18,808 bases of DNA from Microcaldota archaeon (GCA_021850375.1 JAJZLZ010000021.1:1-18808), one strand, 5' to 3'; shown: positions 1-7,887, counted from the first letter of the stretch. Notes: generated by a model from the letters alone, not told the origin. Numbers and translations: made by a program.

Positions 1-680
1 ATCCTGCAAGTCAGTATGCACCTTCTTATGGAGGTAACAACTATCAGCCAAGTTATGTAGGAATACCATATCCTGCAGGTAACTATTCTGCGCCTGCTGC
101 AATCCAAAATCAGCAGGGATATATTGGAATTCCATATTCATCAAGCCCGCAGGTAGGCTCTTATGCAAATAGCGAGCCGCAAAATAGGGACCCGCCAAAG
201 ATATACAAACCTTGGAATCACCCTGCACAGGTACCTGGCTTATCGGTAAAGAGCTTGAAGATAAAGCCAAGAACAGATCTTAATTCAAATAATAAAGAAA
301 AGAGCAATGAGAATACAATCAGAACTACAACCAAAACAACCACAACAACTATATACACTACAGTAGTTGGAGAGAAGGTTTATACTATAATGCCTGCAAG
401 TCCAGAGGCGTCCCAGAGTTATTCGCAGGCGGCGCCCGCACAGAAGCAGCAGCAGACCATGCCATATAGTTATACGCCTGCACCCCAAAGCTCCACAGGA
501 ACAAGTGCAGCAGAGCAAGCAGTAAATCATGCTAAAAGCTTAATACGAAAAGAGGTGCCAAACGCGTTGGCTGCAACAGAGGATGTAATAAATAACATAC
601 CTCCAGAGGCAAAGTTCTTTGGGATTGGAGCAGCAGCAATGGCGCTTTTGGTCTTCGCATTCAAGAAGACCCGCGGCTAA
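1..680 (+). CDS. Partial: Pro/Gln/Tyr-rich surface protein, C-terminal TM anchor
   Basis: The frame is open from base 3 to the TAA at 678-680, so the gene starts before the window; about 225 residues are visible. An internal TTG at 255 could be mistaken for a start, but the same frame runs through it with matching composition. The first ~75 residues are rich in Pro, Gln, Tyr, Ser and Asn and carry two copies of a [VI]-G-I-P-Y motif (codons near 58-72 and 121-135). Next come a basic stretch, a Thr-run and a Gln/Pro/Ser-rich linker. An amphipathic stretch (KSLIRKEVPNALAATEDVI) precedes a C-terminal hydrophobic segment (FFGIGAAAMALLVFAF) ending in KKTRG. This looks like a low-complexity stalk held by one C-terminal membrane helix with a short basic cytoplasmic tail. 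I do not recognise a family. The N-terminal domain that would define its function lies outside the window. Confidence 0.7.
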   Translation, partial: PASQYAPSYGGNNYQPSYVGIPYPAGNYSAPAAIQNQQGYIGIPYSSSPQVGSYANSEPQNRDPPKIYKPWNHPAQVPGLSVKSLKIKPRTDLNSNNKEKSNENTIRTTTKTTTTTIYTTVVGEKVYTIMPASPEASQSYSQAAPAQKQQQTMPYSYTPAPQSSTGTSAAEQAVNHAKSLIRKEVPNALAATEDVINNIPPEAKFFGIGAAAMALLVFAFKKTRG

Positions 681-710
681 ACAGCATAGCTAGCAGCATA
701 TACAGGTGGC

Positions 711-731
711 GTGCGCCGTAGTTTGGCGCCC
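711..731. terminator. GC-rich stem-loop between convergent genes
   Basis: GCGCC (713-717) pairs with GGCGC (725-729) around a 7-base loop. Outer bases extend the stem with one mismatch (711-717 against 725-731). It lies between the stop of the plus gene (680) and the stop of the minus gene (733), and the plus side runs into GCTATTTTCTT. A transcription-end structure is the simplest reading, but archaeal termination often needs only T-tracts. Confidence 0.35.
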
Positions 732-732
732 G

Positions 733-1125
733 CTATTTTCTTATAAGCTCCTTTAATTCGCCTGTCATCGCATTTATCTTTATCAGCTCCTGCTTATCTT
801 GCTCGGACATCGGGCGATGGCCAGCCATCTGTCCTTCTATTGCTTCCAATATATCAAGCCATTCCGATGCGTCGTCCTTTACGACTTCAAGTATCATCTT
901 GTCCCTTGATAGCAAATCCAAAAGCTCTATTATCTTCGTATTGTCCTTTATATCTTCTCCATTCTGCAATTTCTTTGTTATATGATCGCGTATGGTTATA
1001 ATCTCGTCCATGTCCGCTTTATTGTTCATGTCAACCGCATCCTCGATATTTTTTATGAATGACGCGATAGCATCATGAAGGCGGCTTATTAAATCGCTTA
1101 CTGAAAGAGTTTTAAAGTTAACCAT
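733..1125 (-). CDS. Small helical protein, unknown function
   Basis: This gene encodes 130 residues from an ATG at 1125. The product is charged and almost wholly helical in character (heptad-like stretches such as VSDLISRLHDAIASFIKNIE and the C-terminal KQELIKINAMTGELKELIRK), with no Cys, signal peptide or membrane segment. It is probably a soluble coiled-coil or helical-bundle protein; I do not recognise a family. It is divergent from the LRV/ankyrin gene at 1174 and shares the symmetrical TATA element at 1141-1150, so the two may be expressed together. The start is only about 20 bases from the TATA centre, fitting a leaderless or nearly leaderless mRNA. The dense ORF and plausible promoter make it likely real. 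Confidence 0.65.
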   Translation of the reverse strand: MVNFKTLSVSDLISRLHDAIASFIKNIEDAVDMNNKADMDEIITIRDHITKKLQNGEDIKDNTKIIELLDLLSRDKMILEVVKDDASEWLDILEAIEGQMAGHRPMSEQDKQELIKINAMTGELKELIRK

Positions 1126-1140
1126 TTAAAGCACATAAAA

Positions 1141-1150
1141 GTATATATAC
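1141..1150. promoter_or_regulatory. Symmetrical divergent TATA box GTATATATAC
   Basis: The perfect palindrome GTATATATAC sits 23-32 bases before the GTG at 1174 and about 16-25 bases before the minus-strand ATG at 1125. The same decamer precedes the helicase gene (2863-2872). Its symmetry and position suit TBP binding in both directions. Confidence 0.6.
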
Positions 1151-1173
1151 TTCCTAAGATAAAATTAATATAA

Positions 1174-2790
1174 GTGATGGTGATGGTTCAAGCTACAAAA
1201 AGTTCAAGGCAGACTAATGCCGTATCTGAACAGGAAGCAATGGCAATGCATAGCAGCTTCAAAAACAACATCGGCTATGAAAAGCACCAAATAGAATACT
1301 GGTCCAGGATGAAGCTATCCTTTGGTATAAAAGACGGAGATGAGAGAGACATTGACATGCGCGTTCTATTGGCAAGAAAGGACAATGCGGGAAAACTTGA
1401 GGCGTGGAAGGAATTAAACAAGATGTGGCTTGAAAAAAGCAATATGCCAGAGAGATACAAAGCCGAATATTTAAAGCAAACAGAGCTTGCAACTTCGATA
1501 AAGGCCGCAGAGGCAATACATAGAAACGAACTAATTGATTTCGCTGGAAGCGGAGCAGTTAGAGTTGACTCTTCATATAAGCATTATGATTATTTTCTAA
1601 GCCAAATTAAAGATAAGCATTATAATAACCAAACTTCAGGATACGACCACGGATGGTGGTATGTTTACTGGGCACTGTATAATGGCGCAATGAAGCAATA
1701 TGATAATGTACTGGCTCCACCAACGATAGACAACACAGCATTTTCAAACCAGGACCAATCATTGAATAATAATTATAATTCTAGAGGTTTTAGCATGCCG
1801 CAAAAAATGAAAACAGCCCCAATAAGTACTACTGTTCAGCCACCTTATATGATTGCATTAGAGAAGCTCGCAAATAGCAAAAGGGCAAGCAAGCGGGCGA
1901 TTGCCGCAAAGAGCTTAGATGCCAGCGCTGAGCTACTAGATAGGCTTGCAGAGGACCCGAGCAAAAAGGTTAGGCTTGCGGTCGTGAATAATAAAAGCAC
2001 AAGCCAAGACACTCTTGCTAAAATGGCAGTATCTGATCCATCTAAGAAGGTTCTAAAAGCAATCGGTGCGCGCGCGGACTTGAGGCAGGACGTAAAGGCT
2101 AATTTGATGATAGGAAATGGCATAGGGGTGCTTAAGGCTGTAGTTAGCAGTGAGAATGTAGACCCAAAGCTGCTAGATATAGCGGCAAGGGATTTATATG
2201 AGGGCACATTATACCGCAAGGCGGTAAGCCTTCTAGGTGCTGATGCTTTCGCGCCACGCCTTTTATTTGCAAAAGAGGCAGTCTTATCAAATAAGGATGT
2301 AACCATACCTACTCTTGAATACATAATCGCCCATGAGAGGGATTTCTCTTTGGTCAGCTTTGCCAAACGCAGAATATCTGAACTCGAGAGCAACCTTCCA
2401 AAAGATATAACAGATAAAAAGGCCATGAGCTCTGCTCTAATAAAGGCAGTACGGGCAAATAACGAAAATGCTATGCGCGCGATCATAAATCATGGAGGAA
2501 ATCCAAACCTTACAAACCAGAAAACCGGCGACACCATAATAATGAACAAAAACCTATCGATTGACAACGTTATGATGCTTGAGCAGAAGGGCGCAGATAT
2601 TAATGCGACCAACAATTTAGGCAGGTCTGTACTTATAATGCACATCAATAGCGGCAATGAAAAAATCGCTGAATTTCTAATACGCAGGGGCGCTGATCTT
2701 AGCGCAAGGTCTGATTTGGGGACTGCAGCAGAATTGGCAAGCAGAAATAACATGACAGAATTAGAGAGGCTAATGGAACAGTATGGCTAA
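1174..2790 (+). CDS. LRV/HEAT-like and ankyrin repeat protein
   Basis: This gene encodes 538 residues. GTG 1174, ATG 1177 and ATG 1183 are all in frame; the TATA at 1141-1150 favours 1174 or 1177 with a leaderless mRNA. Residues 1-215 are a charged helical region with an aromatic cluster near 159-176 (HGWWYVYWALYNGAMKQY) and an Asn/Ser-rich linker near 190-215. Residues ~225-400 contain helical repeats resembling leucine-rich-variant/HEAT units, for example LLDRLAEDPSKKVRLAV followed ~25 residues later by LAKMAVSDPSKKVLKAI. Residues ~417-536 form ankyrin repeats, with typical turns such as INHGGNPN, QKGADINATN and RRGADLSARSD. There is no signal peptide or membrane helix. Both repeat types are protein-binding scaffolds, so a protein-interaction role is inferred; partner and pathway cannot be read from the sequence. 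The first domain is unrecognised. Confidence 0.8.
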   Translation: MMVMVQATKSSRQTNAVSEQEAMAMHSSFKNNIGYEKHQIEYWSRMKLSFGIKDGDERDIDMRVLLARKDNAGKLEAWKELNKMWLEKSNMPERYKAEYLKQTELATSIKAAEAIHRNELIDFAGSGAVRVDSSYKHYDYFLSQIKDKHYNNQTSGYDHGWWYVYWALYNGAMKQYDNVLAPPTIDNTAFSNQDQSLNNNYNSRGFSMPQKMKTAPISTTVQPPYMIALEKLANSKRASKRAIAAKSLDASAELLDRLAEDPSKKVRLAVVNNKSTSQDTLAKMAVSDPSKKVLKAIGARADLRQDVKANLMIGNGIGVLKAVVSSENVDPKLLDIAARDLYEGTLYRKAVSLLGADAFAPRLLFAKEAVLSNKDVTIPTLEYIIAHERDFSLVSFAKRRISELESNLPKDITDKKAMSSALIKAVRANNENAMRAIINHGGNPNLTNQKTGDTIIMNKNLSIDNVMMLEQKGADINATNNLGRSVLIMHINSGNEKIAEFLIRRGADLSARSDLGTAAELASRNNMTELERLMEQYG

Positions 2791-2862
2791 GATATGCAGT
2801 GCGATGTGATCTGATTTTTCGCATTGGCTCATTACAAAGCTATATAGTGCTTCGCAACAGAA

Positions 2863-2872
2863 GTATATATAC
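2863..2872 (+). promoter_or_regulatory. TATA box of the helicase gene
   Basis: GTATATATAC lies 19 bases before the GTG at 2891. It is identical to the element at 1141-1150. This spacing places transcription start at or next to the start codon. Confidence 0.55.
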
Positions 2873-2890
2873 TATTTGTACTTATTTTAG

Positions 2891-4261
2891 GTGCTTAATT
2901 TGAAAGAATTTGTTGAATTGAACCTAAAGCCGCAATTAATTGAGGCTTTAAGGGCTATGAATTTCCACAGTATGACAGAGGTGCAGGACAAAACAATACC
3001 ACTGCTTCTTGAAGGCAGGGACGTTGTTGTAAGGTCCAAGACAGGTAGCGGCAAGACAGGGGCATTTTTGGTCCCGATAATGCAGATGCTCCAGCACGGA
3101 CGCAGCACTGAGGCGATCGTAGTGGTTCCTACAAGAGAGCTTGCCATACAGGTAAATTCCGTAGCGGAGAAGATGGCCGCAAAGCTTGGGCTTAGGATAA
3201 CAATAGTGTACGGCGGCGCATCGATAAACATACAGATGCAGAGCCTTCATAGGGGCTCAAATATAGTGATAGGCACACCAGGAAGAATACTTGATCTAAT
3301 TGAACGCGGTGCTTTGCACCTAGATAAGATAAGGCATTTAGTATTAGACGAAGCGGACTTAATGCTCAATATGGGATTCATAGAGGACGTGGAGCGCATA
3401 ATACTTATGACACCAAGCGACAGGCAGATGATGCTGTTCTCCGCCACAATGCCAAGAGAGATAACTGACATTGCAAGAAAGTATATGAAGAGCAATGCCA
3501 TGCGCCTTACTGTTGGTGAAGAAGAGGATTTGACTGTAAACACTATAACTCATAACTACTTTATAGCAAATGGACGGCTGAAGTTTTCCGCACTTTTGGC
3601 ATATATAGACAAGTTCAATCCAAAGAAATGTATAATATTCACCGAGACCAAGCGCGAATCGGACCTTTTGCACAGATTTTTAGTCGATAACAAGCTAAAC
3701 GCCATGCTAATGCATGGTGGATTAACCCAATCGCGCAGGGAGCGCGCACTTATGGCATTCAAGGAGCACGGGCGTTTTCTAATATCCACAAACCTTGCTT
3801 CTAGAGGCCTTGACATACCCAACATCACAGACGTAATAAACTTCGATGCACCAGATGATCCGCACATCTACGTGCATAGGGTCGGAAGGTCAGCAAGAAT
3901 GGGTAAGGATGGAAGGGCATTTACGCTATTTAGCTACGAGCAGAGGGATTTGCTCATGGCAACAGAGAGAAAGGCTAACGTGAAGATGAGCCATATAGAT
4001 TTAGACACCGCAAAATACAAGGACATTCAGCTGCCCGAGATGCGCAGGCGCCGCGAGGGAGGATTTGGCCAAAGAGGATTTAACAGGGAATCTTCCCGTC
4101 CGGACTCTAGAGGTTATGGCAACAGAGGAAGACGCAACTACGGAAGCAGGGATAACTTTAGCAGGCATGATAATAAAGGATGGGATACAAGCGGCAGCGG
4201 CCTCAAGCACCACTACAAGCCAAAAAGCTCAGGACATAGCAGTAGCGAGCGCCGCGATTAG
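2891..4261 (+). CDS. DEAD-box ATP-dependent RNA helicase
   Basis: This gene encodes 456 residues from a GTG start at 2891; an in-frame TTG at 2900 is the alternative. All core superfamily 2 motifs are visible: Q motif around 25-40, Walker A TGSGKT (51-56), PTRELA (80-85), TPGR (129-132), DEAD (153-156), SAT (184-186), then in the second RecA-like domain IIFTETKR (248-255), ASRGLDIP (303-310) and HRVGRSARMG (329-338). The tail (~385-456) is Arg/Gly/Ser-rich with RG and RGY repeats, like RNA-binding tails of CsdA/DeaD-type helicases. It would unwind short RNA duplexes using ATP, in ribosome assembly, mRNA turnover or cold adaptation; which of these is not decidable here. It is monocistronic, with its own TATA and a 3' hairpin at the stop codon. 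Confidence 0.95.
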   Translation: MLNLKEFVELNLKPQLIEALRAMNFHSMTEVQDKTIPLLLEGRDVVVRSKTGSGKTGAFLVPIMQMLQHGRSTEAIVVVPTRELAIQVNSVAEKMAAKLGLRITIVYGGASINIQMQSLHRGSNIVIGTPGRILDLIERGALHLDKIRHLVLDEADLMLNMGFIEDVERIILMTPSDRQMMLFSATMPREITDIARKYMKSNAMRLTVGEEEDLTVNTITHNYFIANGRLKFSALLAYIDKFNPKKCIIFTETKRESDLLHRFLVDNKLNAMLMHGGLTQSRRERALMAFKEHGRFLISTNLASRGLDIPNITDVINFDAPDDPHIYVHRVGRSARMGKDGRAFTLFSYEQRDLLMATERKANVKMSHIDLDTAKYKDIQLPEMRRRREGGFGQRGFNRESSRPDSRGYGNRGRRNYGSRDNFSRHDNKGWDTSGSGLKHHYKPKSSGHSSSERRD

Positions 4262-4282
4262 CATTTAGTATTAAAATGCTAA
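4258..4282. terminator. Stop-codon hairpin between convergent genes
   Basis: TTAGCATTT (4258-4266) pairs perfectly with AAATGCTAA (4274-4282) around a 7-base loop. The helicase stop codon TAG (4259-4261) lies in the first arm. The converging gene ends at 4310. It is a candidate bidirectional transcription or RNA end structure. Confidence 0.5.
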
Positions 4283-4309
4283 AGTGGTAAAATATATACA
4301 GTTATATAT

Positions 4310-5254
4310 TTACCAGCCGTGCTTTTTATAGTTGCGTACCAGAGATATTACTCCCCATAAAACAAGCACGCCTCCGCCGAAAGACAACACGCTAAATAAG
4401 CCTACGCCGAATGCAGTTGCGGAGGGCACAAGATATGCCAATGCGCTTATGCCATAGCCAGCTATAATCTTTCTTCCAGCGCTGGCCATTTTAGATCTGT
4501 GCGCTTCATTCTCCTTTTTCTTCTTATCATCTTCAGGTATGCCTTTTATTGCCTCATCTATCTCCTTCTCCTGGCTTTTTTGAGATTGGGCGGCAGAAGA
4601 TGATAATGATTTTAATATGTTATCTATTTTTTGCGAAAGCTCTTCAATCTTGCCACTCATGGCAGATCCAATCTTTCCAATATCCTCCATAAACTTTGAA
4701 ACTGCCGGATGATTTATGATTTTTGATATCGCATCATCGTCAATTACGGCACTTTTAGGTTGCACTAAATCCAATTTCTTGAGTATGCCATTTAGCCCTA
4801 AGTCTATTGCGCTGGCGCTAGACCTTAGATATTTTGAAAGCTCCTGGATTGTTGCTGCATTATCTTTCCTTGACGCCTCAAATTTGCGGCCAATTGATGA
4901 TACATCACGCCTCAATGACGATACGTTATTTGACATGCCGTCAATTGCGCCAGACAACTTTGTGAAATCTGCATCCGCATTAAATGCAGTGGCATTTTTA
5001 AAGTTTGGATGAAATATGATCTTATCTACTATCGAATCCGTCGGGACTCTTAAAAGGCTAATTACTCTCTCATCCTTTGAAATGGCATCCACAAACTTGC
5101 TAGCCGCCGGGGTTCTTAGTATATGGCTAAATTTCTCGTCTTCAACCAATAGGCTTGTGAATTTATCAACATTATGTGATTTTAGGGCCTTGCTAATCGA
5201 AGGGTCCGCAAGTACGGAATCGACTATTCTAGCTATATATCTGCTTTTTGGCAT
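4310..5254 (-). CDS. Helical repeat protein with C-terminal membrane hairpin
   Basis: This gene encodes 314 residues from an ATG at 5254. The N-terminal half carries diverged short helical units around a Pro-centred motif: DPSISKALKS (18-27), TPAASKFVDAI (48-58), VPTDSIVDKI (70-79) and HPAVSKFMEDI (182-192); the second and fourth are clearly related. Residues ~95-165 and ~195-235 are coiled-coil-like and rich in Ser, Lys and Glu, followed by a very acidic/basic stretch (EDDKKKKENEAHR). Residues ~263-306 are hydrophobic and Gly-rich and probably form two membrane helices, ending in RNYKKHGW. There is no signal peptide, so the large N-terminal part is probably cytoplasmic. The family is unrecognised. 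AT-rich promoter sequence lies at 5260-5290, shared with the divergent threonine synthase-like gene. Confidence 0.65.
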   Translation of the reverse strand: MPKSRYIARIVDSVLADPSISKALKSHNVDKFTSLLVEDEKFSHILRTPAASKFVDAISKDERVISLLRVPTDSIVDKIIFHPNFKNATAFNADADFTKLSGAIDGMSNNVSSLRRDVSSIGRKFEASRKDNAATIQELSKYLRSSASAIDLGLNGILKKLDLVQPKSAVIDDDAISKIINHPAVSKFMEDIGKIGSAMSGKIEELSQKIDNILKSLSSSAAQSQKSQEKEIDEAIKGIPEDDKKKKENEAHRSKMASAGRKIIAGYGISALAYLVPSATAFGVGLFSVLSFGGGVLVLWGVISLVRNYKKHGW

Positions 5255-5377
5255 CTTATCACATATATATTTTAAATTAGGTTATATTTATAACTAACGA
5301 TTTTGCTTCATTGTTGCGTTTTGATGCGACTATAAGCAATAGATACGCATTTAACCTTTTTTTATGTATATTCAGCT
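5255..5377. promoter_or_regulatory. Divergent promoter region
   Basis: This 123-base spacer separates two divergent genes. On the minus side a TATA-like run (ATATATATTTTAAATTA, 5263-5279 on the plus strand) and TTATATTTATAA (5282-5293) lie 10-40 bases before the ATG at 5254. On the plus side CATTTAAC (5349-5356) is about 26 bases before the ATG at 5378. No longer dyad was seen. Confidence 0.4.
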
Positions 5378-6472
5378 ATGGACTACCACATAGTATGTAC
5401 AAAGTGCGGCTACGAAAATGGCATCGGAAGCTTTAGATGCATAAAATGCAAATCAATTTTAGAGGTAGAATACAATTATAATTCGCTTGAAGAATGGCCT
5501 AGGCGAACTAAAAAAGATGTTGGCATCTCAAGGTATATAAGTCTGCTGCCGATCACCAAGATCTTCAGCTTAAAGGAAGGCAATACTCCGATAAGATGCT
5601 ATTTGGACCGCAAGCATAACATCAAAATCGATTTTAAAATAGAAACCCACAACCCTACGCGCACATTTAAGGACAGGGGATCTGCAATAGAGGTATCCAA
5701 AGCAATAGAACTGAATGCAAAAAAGATTGTCTGCGCATCAACGGGAAATATGGGGTTATCCATAGCGCGCTACTCGAAGCGCTTTGGAGTTGGCTGCACG
5801 ATATTTATAAGCAGGAATGCCAACAAGGATAAAATAAACAAGATATTTGCGGAGAATGCTGAGATACGTTATGTCAATGGAGATTTCAATAGCGCTTTGA
5901 GGGAGGCGGAGGCGTACGCAAAGAAAAGCGGTTCATTTTTATGCGGAGATTATCATTATAGAAAGGAGGGCCAAAAGACAATAGCCTATGAATTATTTGA
6001 CAAAAACACATACGACTATGTATTTATGCCGCTTGGCAACGGTACACTTTTTTCAGGGTTCTATAAAGGATTAGTGGAGATGAAACGATTCAAATTAATA
6101 AAACGCCTTCCTAAAATCATAGCAATCCAATCCGAAGGCTGCATGCCTTTGGTAAATGCATACATCCACAATAAGTCCATCGCCTATGAGAAGCCAAATA
6201 CCATCGCAGATGCCATAGCCGTAGGCTATCCTACATTCGGAATGGAATCGATATCCGCAATAAAAGCAACGCATGGTGATGCTCTATTTGTATCAGATAA
6301 GCAAATAGTTGACGCAATGCAGGCTCTTGCAGATAAGAACATATATGCAGAGCCTGGAGGCGCAGTAGGATATGCCGGATTCTTGGAATATATAAACAAA
6401 AACGCGGGCACATTTAAGAAAAAGCGCGTCTGTGTTATAATAACGGGAAACAACGAGAGCTACAAGAGCTAG
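5378..6472 (+). CDS. thrC: Threonine synthase-like PLP enzyme with N-terminal zinc ribbon
   Basis: This gene encodes 364 residues from an ATG at 5378. The N terminus is a rubredoxin-like zinc ribbon (Cys7, Cys10, Cys21, Cys24), as in many archaeal threonine synthases. The fold-type II PLP core follows: the lysine motif NPTRTFKDRGS has Lys98 as the likely Schiff-base lysine, STGNMG (121-126) binds substrate carboxylate or cofactor, and PLGNGT (218-223) is the phosphate-binding Gly loop. The C-terminal ITGNNES is less usual for the family. The expected reaction is O-phosphohomoserine to threonine plus phosphate. No hom, thrB or asd gene is adjacent, so pathway context does not help. Related fold-type II enzymes (cysteine synthase, threonine dehydratase) are alternatives, but the zinc ribbon and the NPTxxFKDRG motif favour threonine synthase. 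Confidence 0.8.
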   Translation: MDYHIVCTKCGYENGIGSFRCIKCKSILEVEYNYNSLEEWPRRTKKDVGISRYISLLPITKIFSLKEGNTPIRCYLDRKHNIKIDFKIETHNPTRTFKDRGSAIEVSKAIELNAKKIVCASTGNMGLSIARYSKRFGVGCTIFISRNANKDKINKIFAENAEIRYVNGDFNSALREAEAYAKKSGSFLCGDYHYRKEGQKTIAYELFDKNTYDYVFMPLGNGTLFSGFYKGLVEMKRFKLIKRLPKIIAIQSEGCMPLVNAYIHNKSIAYEKPNTIADAIAVGYPTFGMESISAIKATHGDALFVSDKQIVDAMQALADKNIYAEPGGAVGYAGFLEYINKNAGTFKKKRVCVIITGNNESYKS

Positions 6473-6488
6473 TGCACCATTAGCTTTT
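6464..6488. terminator. Stop-codon hairpin between convergent genes
   Basis: AAGAGCTA (6464-6471) pairs with TAGCTTTT (6481-6488), with one G-T pair, around a 9-base loop. The plus stop TAG (6470-6472) overlaps the first arm and the minus stop TTA (6480-6482) overlaps the second. The genes are only 7 bases apart, so one structure could end both transcripts. Confidence 0.45.
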
Positions 6489-6902
6489 TGTTGATTTGTA
6501 GTTTGACATCGATGAGGCCACATTAGAAATTATAGGGACATCTACATCCCTGCCATTATACGCCTCTATGCCAATATACATGCAGTATACCCATCCAAGG
6601 ACAGCTATTAGCCATGCGATTGGAAAGATTATTGCGCTTAGCACCAGCACTATTATGCCGATTATTATTGCCTGAACGCTATGGAATAATAAACGCTTAT
6701 CCTCTTGGCCTTTTGTGAAGTATATTACTATGCCGGATATGAATTCTAAAAGATATGCAAAAATATACCATTCCCGCTCCACTAAATTCTTTTTAGCATG
6801 CCCCATCTTGCCAACATGAGCGCCACATTTTGGGCAGTACTCTGAGTCCTGCGATATTTTTGCTCCGCATTTGTTGCAGTATATTTCGCTATTTTTAACC
6901 AT
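6480..6902 (-). CDS. Zinc-ribbon membrane protein, DUF4870-like
   Basis: This gene encodes 140 residues from an ATG at 6902. The N terminus has a zinc ribbon (Cys9-x2-Cys12 and Cys23-x2-Cys26, CNKCGAKI/CPKCGAHV). It is followed by about three membrane segments: ~45-62, ~72-97 and ~98-112. The motif LLFHSVQAIIIGI around 71-83 matches the F-H-x-x-Q-A signature I associate with DUF4870/TM2-like small membrane proteins of unknown function. The upstream gene's stop is only 4 bases away, so the two are almost certainly one operon. The function is unknown. The ribbon is probably cytoplasmic and may bind protein or nucleic acid (inference). Confidence 0.75.
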   Translation of the reverse strand: MVKNSEIYCNKCGAKISQDSEYCPKCGAHVGKMGHAKKNLVEREWYIFAYLLEFISGIVIYFTKGQEDKRLLFHSVQAIIIGIIVLVLSAIIFPIAWLIAVLGWVYCMYIGIEAYNGRDVDVPIISNVASSMSNYKSTKS

Positions 6903-6906
6903 AAAA

Positions 6907-7449
6907 TCACTTCATCCTATTTCCGCACGATTGGCAATATTTTGACCCTTCGATATTCTGTGCACCGCATTTGGCACAGAACACATATTTTTGGTTATGC
7001 CCATGTGAACTATTAATATTCTGCCCTTTATAAAACCTTCTATCTGTGGTTATATTAAACGTACCTATATTCTGAACCATGCCGCCCATCAAGCCACCTA
7101 CAGCGCCCATTAGAGCATATGCAACTATTAATGCAATCGCAAAGTGCGTTATGCCAAATACATGCGCAGACCTGATGAATATTATTCCAAATAACGATAA
7201 AATCCATTTCGCACCGATTATTATCGCCGATATAAACATCACAAATATTACAGCGCCGATAAGTGCCCCGGCAGCACCAGCTATAATTCCGCGGATTTTG
7301 CTGCCAGCTAAAATACCCCCTATAAAACCAGCCAGCAGCGCACCTATTATAGGAATCCAGCCGGTTAAAATCATTATTACTAAAGATGCAGCAAATCCTA
7401 AGAGCAAACTTCCGTTTTTTGCCATTATAACACGCATAGATATGGACAC
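6907..7449 (-). CDS. Gly-rich membrane protein with C-terminal zinc ribbon, DUF5518-like
   Basis: The longest frame is 180 residues from a GTG at 7449. In-frame ATGs at 7437 and 7425 exist, and the best TATA-like run (7448-7462) overlaps the GTG. Counting ~27 bases from that run puts transcription start near 7429, so ATG 7425 (MAKNGSLLLGF) is the most likely true start. The product has four to five hydrophobic segments, with Gly-zipper repeats (GALLAGFIGGILAG, GAAGALIGAV, GAVGGLMGGM) like DUF5518-type archaeal membrane proteins. A linker (~135-153) leads to a zinc ribbon (Cys158, Cys161, Cys172, Cys175) at the extreme C terminus. Its operon partner downstream carries its ribbon at the N terminus. 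The function is unknown. Confidence 0.72.
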   Translation of the reverse strand: MSISMRVIMAKNGSLLLGFAASLVIMILTGWIPIIGALLAGFIGGILAGSKIRGIIAGAAGALIGAVIFVMFISAIIIGAKWILSLFGIIFIRSAHVFGITHFAIALIVAYALMGAVGGLMGGMVQNIGTFNITTDRRFYKGQNINSSHGHNQKYVFCAKCGAQNIEGSKYCQSCGNRMK

Positions 7450-7481
7450 ATTATTTATTATTCCTATCTAAAAGCGCCCAT

Positions 7482-7874
7482 CTACTCAATTAGCATGTAC
7501 TTGATTGACTTTACCGCAGGCTCGCGCTTTAGCCTAAAGAAAAGGCTACGCATCCGCTTTGCGTCGGACTTTATTGATATTATTACCATGCAAGAAGAGC
7601 TACCATGACGATGCAGTTCGGTCTCAATTATGCTGCTGTATTCATGCAATATATCAAATACACTAGCCCTCTTTGAGCTTTTATAACTTAAGGCAAATAC
7701 GCATTCTACATGCCCTTTAACTGACTGTATAGATGCGTAATCATTAAGTGCATCAGATAGCGCATTTCGCAGCAGCCTTGATCTGCTCTTTATACCGATT
7801 CGCCTGCCCGCAAGATCCAGGCCTTTTAGCGTCTCATTATCAACGGATATGCTTATTATTTTCACCATATGCAC
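7482..7874 (-). CDS. nikR: NikR-type nickel-responsive regulator
   Basis: The frame is 130 residues from GTG 7874; ATG 7868 is the likelier start. Residues ~4-48 form a ribbon-helix-helix DNA-binding domain: strand VKIISISVDNETL, then helices around DLAGRRIGIKSRSRLLRNALSDAL. Residues ~55-130 match the NikR ACT-like metal domain. Aligned by eye to E. coli NikR, the four nickel ligands His76, His87, His89 and Cys95 correspond to His77, His88, His90 and Cys95, with the same 11-residue spacing between the first two and a loop one residue shorter before the Cys. It lies divergent from a nickel/cobalt-type transporter at 7952. A dyad overlapping its own promoter region suggests autoregulation plus transporter control (inference). 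Confidence 0.85.
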   Translation of the reverse strand: MHMVKIISISVDNETLKGLDLAGRRIGIKSRSRLLRNALSDALNDYASIQSVKGHVECVFALSYKSSKRASVFDILHEYSSIIETELHRHGSSSCMVIISIKSDAKRMRSLFFRLKREPAVKSIKYMLIE

Positions 7875-7887
7875 CTAAAATAATGCT

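Noticed and set aside
255..680. Treating TTG 255 as the true start of the first gene
   Set aside because: The frame stays open to the window edge with the same Pro/Gln/Tyr-rich style, so the gene is truncated by the window.
1845..2486. 213-residue ORF antisense to the LRV/ankyrin gene
   Set aside because: The Ser/Leu/Ala-rich composition is what results from reading the reverse of a Lys/Ala/Glu-rich helical gene, and no promoter or family motif is visible.
7079..7471. 130-residue plus-strand ORF opposite the Gly-rich membrane gene
   Set aside because: It is Ile/Pro/Ala-rich shadow sequence; the minus frame has membrane segments and a zinc ribbon.
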